Below are positions 1-10,397 of a stretch of 64,000 nucleotides of DNA, piece by piece (the first letter of the stretch is position 1; every line of letters starts with the position of its first letter). Under the pieces are notes generated by a model, which was not told the origin of the DNA, did not search any database, and was given only the letters and a program-made list of their open reading frames with translations. Made by a program: the position numbers and the translations under genes. The DNA comes from Datura wrightii. Its lineage: Eukaryota; Streptophyta; Magnoliopsida; Solanales; Solanaceae. The stretch covers positions 33,004,501 through 33,068,500 of the forward strand of contig JASDFA010000002.1 of the NCBI GenBank assembly GCA_035772735.1. The letters run 5' to 3'.

Positions 1-826
1 GTATTTCTTTCTCAAGCAATTGCCCAAGCCAATGTATATGTTTTCATGGTGATCAATCATAAAAACAACCAACAATCAGAATGCAAGACGAAAACAACAA
101 TCAATAACTTCATTCCAAAACAATTACATAAAATCAAAATCATAATTCATGGCTTCAACCCTACAGAAAGGGTTCTTGCCGTTCATGTTAGTAAAACTAC
201 AACTAACTACTACTAAACTAACATACTTACATGAATTTGGTAGATGAGAAGGGAATTTGCCAAACCCTAGATGAGTTCTCCCACTTCTCCCTTCACTCCT
301 AGGTAGTTTTCCAGAATAAAATCGTGACCCAGTGGTTTTAGGAGCTAAGGGTCCTATTTATAATAAATGAGAAACGTGCATAATTTAGCCTGTCGTGGAA
401 TGGCTCTGTGTCACAGAGTGTATCGCAGAGCACTGCCTCCGTGATACGGAGGTAACGCAAAAGCTCTCTGGAAATTGCCTCTAGAAGCCGAAACTGCCGA
501 GTGCCACCACGTTGGCAGTGTGTCATGCTGCTTGGGAAGTGCGTTGGCCATGCTCTGTCGCGCAGCTGGCATGGCGTGGCACGTTGCTAGGGCGCTGGTG
601 TTGCCTGCCTGCCGCAACTGCTCCCGACTCCATTCCGCTACTTCACCAACTTATAAATTAGTTCCTCAAAATCATTGAAACCTACAAAACAAGGACTAAT
701 CATGTTGGTTAGCACATATATTCACATTTATATAAAATCACATGAAAATATACACAATTACTTAGCTAAAAAAGACTAAATTAAGTTATCAAGCGTCACT
801 CGGGCATGCTATTTTTCCCGAGATCA
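1..826 (-). repeat. Ath-D 3' LTR (truncated by window)
   Basis: Positions about 140-826 match 5745-6426 closely, including the block around 150-330 and the CACGGAG-rich stretch at 410-480. Both copies end near a GGGCATGC motif followed by a CA terminus. Positions 1-140 do not align well with the corresponding part of the right LTR, so either the LTRs have diverged there or this part has recombined. Confidence 0.8.
354..362 (-). promoter_or_regulatory. TATA box of Ath-D 3' LTR
   Basis: Minus-strand TATAAATAG, at the same place in the right LTR (5954-5962) and in the Ath-C LTR (21027-21035). Conservation between families supports a core promoter. Confidence 0.6.
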
Positions 827-840
827 CAACCCCACACTTA
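827..840 (-). other. Ath-D polypurine tract
   Basis: Sense strand reads TAAGTGTGGGG just before the 3' LTR, the site where plus-strand DNA synthesis is normally primed. The same core abuts the 3' LTR of Ath-C. Confidence 0.7.
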
Positions 841-845
841 AAGTC

Positions 846-863
846 TTGTTCTTCCTCGAACAA
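846..863 (-). other. Hairpin beside Ath-D polypurine tract
   Basis: Sense TTGTTC-GAGGAA-GAACAA, a perfect 6-bp stem with a purine loop, 5 nt upstream of the polypurine tract. Ath-C has an equivalent with a 7-bp stem at 10380-10397. Confidence 0.55.
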
Positions 864-2735
864 CCTTTTACATCTCATGCATATGGAGACTCACCCATAA
901 CTCATTTAGCAAGATTATTCAAGCTACAGCTATAATGATTACGTAAGATAACAAGCTAATAATAGAGCATGCACGACTTGATCATCGAAATGAAGTACAA
1001 CTATGTTAAGACTTCTTGACCTCAAGAATCGACTCTCAGTCTTAGCAAACACATGCAAATTAACTGATTAAGAAATCCCACATGAATTATATCATTCATT
1101 CAACATGTGCCCCTCATGGAAAGAGAGTTACCCAATTTCACACGCAAAAACAATTTTTAAATCACAACATGTGTGGGTACATGAATAGAATTACGCTCAT
1201 TCTCACAAAGAATTCACATGCATCATGTAATGACCCATAAGCTTGCCCTTAGTGTTTTATTCCACTAATTTAAGGATGTATAAATGTAAGATCAAGTAGG
1301 ACTTTTTAGGTTGTAATGTAACTCAGGTGCAGGTAGGTACTATTAGGGCCAGTAATAGTGACTATCTTTCCTAAGCGCTTTTAATACATCACGCCTTCAT
1401 TACGAACTTCCCTTCCCTTACCTCACCTTTTTCTCCTTTCAGTTTTCTTTTTCCTCTTTAGTTCCCCCATTTCTTTAGGCACTTTTAGCTTATTAGTAAG
1501 GAGTTCTATAAGTAACTTTTCATTTATTTATTTTCTTACTCCCTACTAATACTCAATCGTATTCAAACAAGTGCACCCTCGACCTTTCTCAACTTTTACA
1601 ATTGCTACTTTCCCTTCTTTTTCATTCTTCTCACTCCTTTACTCTTTCGTATTTTTCCTTTAAGCACATAGGAGTTTTGGTTCAAATTCAAGGCTAATGA
1701 AAGAAAAAGGATTAAGCTTGTGTTGCAGCTGTCAAAGAATAGGCCCAAGGCTCAATGGGGTTAACTAGGATTAGTTTTTCAAGGTAGGTAAAATGAGGAA
1801 TAAAAATTTGGTTCATTCAAAGAAATGCCTAAATCATCTCCTACAATTCACATCCTTCATTTCATTTTATAAACACACCAGGCAAGTTCTAGACATTCCA
1901 CAATAGCACAGAATACTCAAAAACCTTACACTCATGGCACATGCTCAAATCAAGACACATTTAGCAGACTCTTACTCAGCTAATCACAAGAATTCAGAAT
2001 TAAGCTTCAATCATATTGAGTCAAATTCAAGAACCTAAGTGTCTCACACAAAGTTATACACTTGCATGCTTCAAAACTGAACATACTTGCATCTTATAAT
2101 CATGTATAGCACATAACAAGAACATCAAGCACCAATTAGTTATGGTTTCAAAAACCCCAAAACCTATCGACTAATTTTTCCTCAAGACGGTCGTCATCCA
2201 TCCATCATCGGAAACAGTCCCTAACTATGACTAAAAACACTATATACAGACAAAGAAAAGCAAAAGAAAATTTTTATTCTTCGGTTCAAAGACCCTCCGT
2301 TGGAAAAGAACCGAAAAGAAAAACCAACGGGTGATGAAGTCATGCTTAATTCACAAAAAATTTTCAAATTTTTCAAATTTCTCACAAATTCCTCACAAGC
2401 ATTACATTCACCACAAACTTGTTAAGCACAAAAATTTTGAAAATTTTCTCACCCCACACTTAAGTCATGCTATGTCCTCATAGCATCAAATTAACATTTA
2501 AAGGATGAGAAATACTCCCTAAGCCTCTATGCCAAGCTAAAAGCATGCTTTCCTTTCAATTTTTCAGAGGTGGGTGTTTGACCCCACACTTCTTCTATTC
2601 CATGCTCTTTAGCTTCCACCTTCTCGGTACTCAGACTTCCCTCCATCTGTGCTTAACTTTCCACCAAAAACACAAACAAAATGAAAATAACAAAATCAAC
2701 ACAAAATCAAAATTACAAATTGTACCTGAGGTACC
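864..2735 (-). other. Ath-D long 3' noncoding region
   Basis: No credible coding sequence on either strand. It holds blocks shared with the 3' noncoding regions of Ath-C, F1, F2 and F4: CATAAGCTTGCC at 1236, a pyrimidine-rich tract (purine-rich in sense) about 1395-1690, and CCAGGCAAGTTCTAGA at 1878. Further PPT-like CCCCACACT motifs occur at 2452 and 2581. The reading frame at 2545-2910 on the plus strand overlaps the hairpin cassette and is not credible. Confidence 0.7.
2452..2486 (-). other. Internal PPT-like module with 8-bp hairpin
   Basis: A second TAAGTGTGGGG (2452-2462) sits beside sense ATGCTATG-AGGA-CATAGCAT (2467-2486), a perfect 8-bp stem with a 4-nt loop. It mirrors the layout at the 3' LTR boundary but the stem sequence is unrelated. 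Confidence 0.6.
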
Positions 2736-2784
2736 CTTGGGTTGCCTCCCAAGCAGCGCCTTCTTTTACGTCGCGGCACGACGT
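2736..2784 (-). other. Post-gag-protease double-hairpin cassette
   Basis: Sense strand carries ACGTCG-TGCCG-CGACGT (2784-2768) and then CTTGGG-AGGCAA-CCCAAG (2753-2736), both perfect 6-bp stems 14 nt apart. Loops GGCA and TGCC are complementary. The cassette recurs after pol in Ath-C and Ath-E and after protease in F1, F2 and F4. Confidence 0.75.
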
Positions 2785-2990
2785 GGACTATCCTTTTTAG
2801 GACATCCTTATACCTGGTTCTCTTTTGAGAACCATCTCCTTTTCTTTTGCTGTTTAGAGGAAACAACCTCCACTCTGTTCCTCTCTTCCTCCAACTTCTT
2901 CTCAATTTGAAGCCCTTTATCAGACTCGGGCTAAACACTTGTCATTGCCTTTAGCCGTGCACCTGTGGAATCCTCCACCCCACACTCATC

Positions 2991-3893
2991 CTATGCCAAC
3001 ACACTAACTTGACAAAGGTTTCTGTAGTGTGCAGATGGGTTCATTTCTTGGTAAACGCAGAAGATTACTTCTTCATCCTCCACCCTCATTTTCAGGGTCC
3101 CTACTATCAAGTCAATCACCACTCCTCTGGTGGCCAAGAATGGTCGTCCCAAGATCAGGGGTACCTGGTCATCAACCTGAAAATCTAAAACAATAAAATC
3201 AGCAGGTATAATAAACTTACCTACTTTGATGAGAAGGTCCTCTATTATTCCATCAGGTATCACTCGCGACTTGTCAGCCAGCTGTAGCATCAACCTTGTC
3301 GGCGTCGTTTTTCCCAACCCTATGGTGTTGAATAAGGATAGGGGCATTAGATTAATTGCTGCCCCTAAGTCACATAAAGCTCGTAGCACCTCAGCTTTAC
3401 CAATTTGTATGGGGAGGGTAAAACTCCCTGGGTCTTTGAGCTTCTTTGGCATTTTGCTCAATACCCTGTGACTGCACTCCTCAGTCAGTGCTACAGTCTG
3501 GACATCCACCAATCTAACTTTGTTCGCCATCACGTCCTTCAAGTGTTTAGCATACTTAGGCATTCCCAACAAGACATCAATAAGAGGCAAATTTATGTGA
3601 AGTTCTTTGAAGCTCTCAAAGAACTTTTTGAAGCATTCCTCCTCCTTGCTCTTTCTGAATTTCTGAGGGAATGGTGGTGGTGGTCTTTGTGCTGGCTGCA
3701 ATGAAAGTTGCGCATTTTGTTGCCTAGCACTCTGATTATCTCCCATGTTGATGGATGGTCCTGGTCTAACCAACTCCGGCTGCACCTCCTTTCTCAACTC
3801 TTTAGGCACTGCATCAGCTAATTGCTTTCCGCTTCTAAGACTGATGGCATTGATTTGCTGGGGGTTAGGATCTGCATCGCTTGGTAATCCCCC
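2991..3893 (-). pseudogene. Ath-D aspartic protease (3' part of gag-protease)
   Basis: Retroviral-type aspartic protease of the Athila lineage, which would cleave the gag polyprotein inside the virus-like particle. The active-site region reads CDLGAAINLMP, the usual Athila variant of D-T/S-G, followed by the ILGRPFLAT flap-side motif. The frame continues from gag with only one in-frame TAG, at 3894-3896, in the linker. It ends at a stop at 2991 with no RT downstream, whereas the Ath-C frame continues into RT. The 272 codons downstream of 3809 are uninterrupted, better preserved than most coding sequence in this window. Confidence 0.8.
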
Positions 3894-5233
3894 CTAAGAC
3901 CTCATGTTCTGAGCAGCTGCTATCTGACCCACTTGTTTTTCAAGATTGCGGGTGGCTACTTGCTGATTCATTAAGTCTATTGCCATCCTCGCCTGATTTT
4001 CCGCTAACTGATTTTGGGTCTCCATAATTTTCTGCAGTGTTTCCTCAATGCTTCTACTCAATTGCCCATCATTCTGCCTGTTCTGCTGATACTGTTGTTG
4101 TTGAGGTTGCATATAATTTTGCTTTTGGTTTCCACCCCAAGAAAAATTCGGGTGGCCCTGCCAATTTCTGTTGGAGTTGTTCCCAAAATTCTGATTCCTA
4201 TGCACATTACCAACAAAATTGACTGATTCCGGATTGGCTTCACAAGATTCTGCATTGTGCCTATTATTACCACAAATTTCACACCAACTCGGAGATTGCT
4301 GAACTGTATTAACTTGGCCCTGGTGTTGGTTTATACTCAGTTTATTGAACTGAGTCATCATCTGATGCTGGAACGAAGCTAACTGCGCTGCCAAGGCATT
4401 CAAACCATCTACTTCTATCAACCCTGGTCTCTTTCCTGCCCCTCTCGATGACTCGTTGTGCCACTCTGGATTTCCTTGAGCGATTCTGTTCAACAAAGTG
4501 TACAACTCATCATACGTCTTCTCCAAGGCTTGCCCACCCGATGTAGAGTCTAGTAATATTTCTGTATGTGGGTCTAGACTTTCTACAAAGGTATGAGCCA
4601 GCACTTCATTTGATTGCTGGTGATGGGGGCAGTCTCATCAGGCCTCCGCTTGAAACTGAGTATTTCACTTCTCAACTTTGCAATTTTGCCTGAAGGGAAG
4701 AATTTGATAAGGAACTTCTTAGCCAAATCATTCCATGAAGTTATGGAGTTCGGTGGCTCAGCCTTCAGCCACTTTTTCGCCACTCCCAACAGTGAAAATG
4801 GGAAGAGGGTTAGTCGGACATAATCTGTAGACACGCCGGTGGGGACAAACGTGTCACTAATCTCTAAAAAGCTCTGTAGGTGCTGCTGCGAGTCCTCATG
4901 TGCCATCCCAGTGAATTGACCACTAGAATGTAACAGCTGCACCATGTTCTGTTTAAGCTCAAAGTGGCCTCCAGGCTCCGGTTTATGGATGCTAGAGGTC
5001 ACATTCGTCGCTAGTGGGATTGCCACTTCGTGAACTGGTCTTGCTGCCATTGCTTTCGATGACAATTGTGCTTGTCCCGCAGGTGGTTGTTGTTGTACCT
5101 TTTCTTGAAGTCTCTTCAGCTTTTGCTCTAGAGCTACTCTCCTTCGCAAATGAATTTGACGTTCAGGTTCCAGCAACGGTTCCACAAGCTCTCTACTTCT
5201 AGCCAGCTCGGCAGGACAACCTGTCACCTGCAA
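3894..5233 (-). pseudogene. Ath-D gag
   Basis: Capsid/nucleocapsid polyprotein that would package element RNA. The N-terminal half (5233-4583) has a coiled-coil-like charged segment, then the Athila gag core with FLEISDTFVPTGVS and LTLFPFSLLG. The second half (4604-3894) is in another frame. Comparison with Ath-C shows an out-of-frame deletion near 4640 that removes the segment around ESWERFESLL. The nucleocapsid zinc knuckle is intact: CEICGNNRHNAESC gives C-x2-C-x4-H-x4-C. Asn/Gln-rich and Gln-rich stretches follow. The frame opens at a TTG (5233); no ATG is obvious, so the true start is unknown. Confidence 0.8.
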
Positions 5234-5320
5234 ATAAACAGACTAAGACCAAGTTTCTCAGCACTTAAGAAAATTTCAAAAATCACACAAAAACAGATAA
5301 ATTATCAAAACTTCGTCGAG

Positions 5321-5338
5321 TCCCCAGCAACGGTGCCA
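5321..5338 (-). other. Ath-D primer-binding site (tRNA-Asp type)
   Basis: Sense TGGCACCGTTGCTGGGGA, close to the Athila consensus TGGCGCCGTTGCCGGGGA complementary to the tRNA-Asp 3' end. It lies a few bases inside the 5' LTR and fixes the element's orientation. Confidence 0.85.
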
Positions 5339-5344
5339 AAAACT

Positions 5345-6426
5345 TGTTCGCGCCCGCAAGTGTATGGGTCGTGCAAGTAATATAGTGGCTCAAATATAGT
5401 GGCTCTTTTCAAGAAATGGAATGTCGAACCCACAGGGACTAGACCCATTCCTCTAACTATCCATTTCAAGTATGATCTTAACTTTCTCAAGTGTTGGTTA
5501 TAAAATTTTTCGAGGGAGATTTAATTAAGTTTGTTTTGGTCAACGAAATATCCAAATTAATTTTGTTTTGGTCAATGAAATATCCTGAATTTACTCTAGG
5601 AGCAACATAGAGTTAAAACCAGCTAATGATTCGATACTACGATTTGCAATGGGTTAAGAATGAAACTATCAATTATTATTTCACATAATTATAATTTCAT
5701 GTTCATGGTCTTTCGAAACTCTAAACACGGAAAACTAATCATAATTTGTGGCTTCAACCCTACAGAAAGGGTTCTTGCCATTCATGTTAGTAAAACTACA
5801 ACTAACTACTACCAAACTAACATACTTACATGAATTTGGTAGATGAGAAGGGAATTTGCCAAACCCTAGATAATTTCTCCCACTTCTCCCTTCACTCCTA
5901 GGGTAGTTTTCCAGAATAAAATCGTGACCCAGTGGTTTTAGGAGCTAAGGGTCCTATTTATAATAAATGAGAAATGTGCACAATTTAGCCTGTCGTGGAA
6001 TGGCTCCATGTCACGGAGTGTATCGTGGAGCACTGCCTCCGTGACACGGAGGTAATGCGAAAGCTCTCTGGAAATTGCCTCCGGAAGCCGAAACTGCCGA
6101 GTGCCACCGCGTTGGCAGCGTGTCACGCTGCTTGGGCAGCGCATTGGCCTTGCTCTATCGCGCAACTGGCACAACATGGCACGTTGCTGGCACGCAGGTG
6201 CTGCCTGCCTGCCGCAACTGCTCCCGACTCCATTCCGCTACTTCACCAACTTATAAATTAGTTTTTCAAAATCATTGAAACCTACAAAACAAGGACTAAT
6301 CATGTTGGTTAGCACATATATTCACATTTATATAAAATCACATGAAAATGTACATAATTACCTAGCTAAACAAGACTAAATTAAGTTATCAAGCGTCACT
6401 CGGGCATGCTATTTTGCCCAAGTTCA
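5345..6426 (-). repeat. Ath-D 5' LTR
   Basis: 1082 bp with TG/CA ends (TGTTCGCG at 5345; TTCA at 6426). Carries a TATA box at 5954-5962 and a cluster of CACGGAG/CTCCGTG inverted repeats at 6008-6060, including CCTCCGTG-A-CACGGAGG (6036-6052). Confidence 0.85.
5954..5962 (-). promoter_or_regulatory. TATA box of Ath-D 5' LTR
   Basis: Minus-strand TATAAATAG, about 50 bp downstream in sense of the CACGGAG cluster that probably forms part of the U3 promoter. Confidence 0.65.
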
Positions 6427-8518
6427 ATGGCCTAGTAGTGAGGCAGGATCATGATGGGGGCCAAGGCCCAGCTTCTAGTTCCGCAGCCCCACCCATATGC
6501 TCAGCACATTAGGGGGCATCTACTAGCACAGGTGGCGGTCAATGCCAGAACAAATTCTATGTCTTAGCATCCCACCAGGATCAAGAGGTCTCCCCGAATG
6601 TAGTCACTGGTATGTACTGAGTTTTCTATCTTGATGTTTATTATTTGTTAGATCCAGGGGCTAACTTGTCTTTTGTGAGACCTTATGTGGCCAGTAGCTT
6701 CAGAGTTAGTCCCAAAGTCTTGTCAGAACCCTTCTCAATTTCTACTCTAGTAGGTGACTCAGTTATAGCTAAACGGGTGTATAGAGGTTTCCCGGTCTCA
6801 GTCCTTTAGAAAGTCACTTCAGTAGATTTGATAGAGTTAGCCATGACCGATTTTTATTTTATCCTCATCATAGATTAGCTATTTTCATGTTATTCCTTAG
6901 TTAATTGTAGAATTCGGGCAGTGGAGTTTAGATTTCCGGGTGAGCCAGTCTTAGAGAGGAAGGGTAGTTCAGTTGTGCCTACAGGTCGTTCATTTCCTAC
7001 CTTAAGGACAGAAATATGATTTCTAAAGGTTATGTGTACCATCTAGTTAGGCTTAAGGATGTTGAGTCCGAGACCCCGATTATCCAATATGTTCCATTAG
7101 TACGTGAGTATCCAGAGGTCTTTCCAGGTGATTTATCGGGAATGCCTCCCGAGCGGGAGATTCATTTTGGTATTAACCTTCTCCCCGAGTCACAACCTAT
7201 ATCTATTCCTCCCTACAGAATGGCTCCACCAGAGCTAAAGGAGTTGAAAGAGCAGTTGAAGGACTTGTCAAATAAGGGTTTCATTAGACCGAGCAAGTCC
7301 CCGTGGGGTGCACCAGTTCTCTTTGTCCGAAAGAAGGATGGTTCTCTTCAAATGTGCATTGATTATCAGCAATTGAACAAAGTCCCCATCAAGAACATGT
7401 ATCCTCTACCCAAGATTGATGATTTATTCGACCAGCTTCAGGGTGCCAAGTGTTTCTCCAATGTAGATCTTAGATCCGAGTACCATCAACTCAGAGTTCG
7501 GGAGTGTGACATCCCGAAGACCGCCTTCAGGATGCGATATGGCCATCATGAGTTTGTAGTTATGTCTATTGGACTAACAAATGCTCCTGCAGCTTTTATA
7601 GACTTGATGAAAAGGGTGCTCAAGCCATACTTGGATATGTTTGTGATTGTATTTATTGATGACATCTTGATATACTCTCCTAGCGAGGAGGGGCATGCCG
7701 CTTATTTGAGGGTGGTGCTAAATACTCTCAAGGATCACCAATTATATGCAAAATTCAGCAAGTGTGAGTTCTAGTTGAACTCCGTAGCATTTTTGGGCCA
7801 TGTGGTATCAAGCGAGGGCATAAGGGTGGACTCTTAGAAAATAGAGGTGGTGAATAATTGGCCTTGACCGGTGAATCCTTCAGATATTCAGAGCTTCTTG
7901 GGTTTAGCTGGCTACTATCAATGGTTCATGGAAGGTTTCTCATTGATTGAGCACCTTTGATTAGATTGACCCAGAAGAAGGTGAAATTCCAATGGTCGGA
8001 GGCTTGTGAGAATAGCTTCCAAGAGTTGAAGACTAGACTTACTTCTGCACCGGTGTTAACTCTACCAGAGGTTATTGATGGGCTCATGGTGTATTGTGCT
8101 GCTTGAAGGATCGGACTTGGGCATGTGTTGATGCAACACGGAAAGGTTATAGCATATGCCTCTAGACAGCTAAAGGTCCACGAGAAGAATTACCCCACTC
8201 ATGATGTTGAATTGGCTGCAGTGGTATTCGCCTTGAAGATATGGCGACATTATCTGTATGGAGTCCATGTGGATGTATTTGCGGACCATAAGAACTCACA
8301 ATATGTGTGCACGCAGAAGGATCTCAATCTTTGGAAAAGGAGGTTGTTGGAGCTACTCAAGGACTACGATATGATGTCCTTTACCATCTGGGTAAGGCCA
8401 ATGTAAAATGCACTTAGTATGTTCTATATGGAGAGTGTGTCCCATGTCGATGAGGGGAAAAAGGAATTGGTGAAGGATGTGTATCGACTTGCAAGGTTCG
8501 GAGTTGTTGGTTGACTCA
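6427..8518 (+). pseudogene. Tek-A gag tail, protease, RT and RNase H
   Basis: Polyprotein segment for particle maturation and reverse transcription. The gag C-terminal tail (6427-6600) leads into an aspartic protease whose active site reads LLDPGANLSFVT near 6650. RT occupies about 7090-7900 with CIDYQQLNKV, the catalytic FIDDILIYS near 7650, and SKCEF just before a TAG at 7772 that replaces an expected Trp. RNase H follows (about 8100-8406) with YASRQLKVHEKNYPTHDVEL. Several in-frame stops and frameshifts make it nonfunctional. It breaks at 8518 inside the RNase H-integrase linker, where Tek-B is inserted. Confidence 0.85.
8514..8518. other. Target site duplication of Tek-B, left copy
   Basis: ACTCA precedes the Tek-B LTR. 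The right copy at 31218-31222 is ACTCG, a 4 of 5 match consistent with one later mutation. Confidence 0.7.
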
Positions 8519-8947
8519 TGTCACGCCCCAAGTCTACACCCTAGACCTAAACGGTACTTGAAGTCACAAGCGACCCCAAGTCAACCCCTGGTCTTTCATA
8601 CACTGGTATTCTGAGTAAAACATGCAAAATGGAAATTTGAAGAATAAAATAGAGGCATTTTATGAAAATTAAGATAAAACATAAAACATGAAAACTAAAC
8701 ATCTGTAGTCTGGAAGCCTTTCTATCTGATAAGTTACTGGGACAAGCCCCCAGCTAACTATAAGTCTAAATAAAAATTGTAAGCTAACGCTGCTGAGTCT
8801 GGGAACTTGCAGTTGTATCATAAAACGATACAACATAAAAGTATGCATCAGTACTTTGAATGTACTGAGTAAGTGGGGAGAAAGCATAACTAAAATACAA
8901 AGTCTAAACATAAAGGACATGCAATGACCAACAAATGAGATGAACTG
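8519..8947 (-). repeat. Tek-B 3' LTR, outer part
   Basis: Matches the start of the right LTR at 28628 onward (TGTCAC followed by a shared block). Ath-C interrupts it after 8947, and the LTR resumes at 21517. Confidence 0.85.
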
Positions 8948-10359
8948 TGTTCGGTGCTGTGGTAACTAAACGCAAGTGCACGTGGTCGAATAAATAGTAA
9001 AGTGGCTTAAGTAAAGCCAAGTATCGATCCCACAGGGACTGAGCTACGGTAATAATTAACTTAAGTGTTAATGAACTATATCTTTAAAAATGCAGACAAC
9101 CAAATAAATAATATTTTGAGAGTTTGAGTTTACTAATTAATAAGAATCTAAGGAAAAATTATAAAGTGAGTCTGAACAATAGTAATGAGCAAGCTGAGGC
9201 TAAAACGAACATGCAGGGAATTAATTTATCAATACAATTTAGTCAATCTTTTCTTCGGTTGCTAGTCAAGAATTATTGCCTATGGATTGGAACTTTCGAC
9301 TCCTATCCAACTTAAGAATCACGAGCCTTAATCTACATTTCTGTGATAAAAGAATTTCATGTTCTAGCCATACATTCCCGATTCCTTAATTGACTAATAA
9401 GACTTTCAGATATATTTTTATTTTGAATGTACAATCAATTCTCAATTTTCTAAACTAAGAAGAGATCATATCCTACCAATTCACATCTTTCCAATTTCTT
9501 TCCTTTTCAAAATCAAAATTGGATTTTTTAGATATACATTAACATTGACCAAACATTAATGTAGTAAGAACAAGAATTGATAGAACAACCATTGAAGAAA
9601 AGATGAAAACTGAAATGATTAACAATTACATTCCACTACAATTATTCTTAACCTCAGCAAGAAGTGAATTCAGCCACTCATTTGTGGATTAAACATCATC
9701 AAATAAGTATAATTCATACAAGCAATTGAGCTAAAAGAGAAAGAGATAGAGAAGAACCCTAGAATTTTCGTCCCCTCAACTGCATGTAACCCACGTTCTT
9801 GCTCAACCATGTCAAAATATTTAAAATAAAACCTAAGTGTGCTAGTTATACTGTTGAGAATTTTCCTAGAATAACAAGCAACGTGGCACAGAGTGTATCG
9901 CGGAGCACTCCCTTTGTGCCATGGAGGTATCGCGGACCCTCACTGGAATTCGGCTCCCAGGCAATTTCACCTCAACGTGCCACGGCATGCATCACGGAGC
10001 CTGGCCAACGTGCCATGGAGCTAACGCGAACCTCCACTGGAAATTGCCAAATTTAATTCACCCGAGGCAAAATACCTCCACGATGGCAGCGTGACACGGC
10101 TCCATCGTGGAGCCTTTATTTTTGCTGCTCTTCCTTGTCCTTTTCCACTCCTTGTTTCCAATTCCATTCCCGATTTTACCAACATGTATCTTAGCTTCCC
10201 AAAATTCCATTTTACCTGCAAAACAACACTAATCATGTTGATTAGTATAAATTCACATGTAACTACAAATCACATGAGAATGTACACAATAATTATAGAC
10301 AAACAAGTCGAAATGAAGTATTTGAGTATCACTTGGGCATGAAATTCTGCCCAAGATCA
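8948..10359 (-). repeat. Ath-C 3' LTR
   Basis: 1412 bp, beginning TGTTCGGTG and ending AAGATCA. Versus the right LTR it has scattered substitutions and about 29 extra bases near 9960-9990. The TATA box found in the right copy is altered here (near 9840). The CACGGAG/CGCGGAGCAC motif cluster lies at 9885-10120. Confidence 0.9.
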
Positions 10360-10397
10360 CTTACCCCACACTTAAAACCTTGTTCGTCCTCGAACAA
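10360..10397 (-). other. Ath-C polypurine tract and adjacent hairpin
   Basis: Sense TAAGTGTGGGG (10374-10364) abuts the 3' LTR. Just upstream in sense is TTGTTCG-AGGA-CGAACAA (10397-10380), a perfect 7-bp stem with a 4-nt purine loop. Confidence 0.7.

Larger units (their letters stand above)
1..6426 (-). mobile_element. Ath-D: pol-less Athila-type LTR retrotransposon
   Basis: Minus-strand element read as 5' LTR (5345-6426), tRNA-Asp-type primer-binding site, gag, aspartic protease, hairpin cassette, about 1.9 kb of noncoding DNA, polypurine tract and 3' LTR (1-826, cut by the window edge). No RT, RNase H or integrase lies between the protease stop at 2991 and the 3' LTR. The structure fits the class called TR-GAG: gag-bearing elements that must borrow pol. 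LTR ends, primer site, polypurine tract and hairpins all resemble Ath-C, which is a plausible autonomous relative. The right end abuts Tek-A sequence at 6427, so it probably inserted into Tek-A. The target duplication cannot be tested because the left end is outside the window. Confidence 0.85.

Noticed and set aside
2545..2910. Plus-strand 121-codon frame with Phe/Leu-rich sequence
   Set aside because: It runs antisense through the noncoding region and hairpin cassette of Ath-D; no family resemblance.
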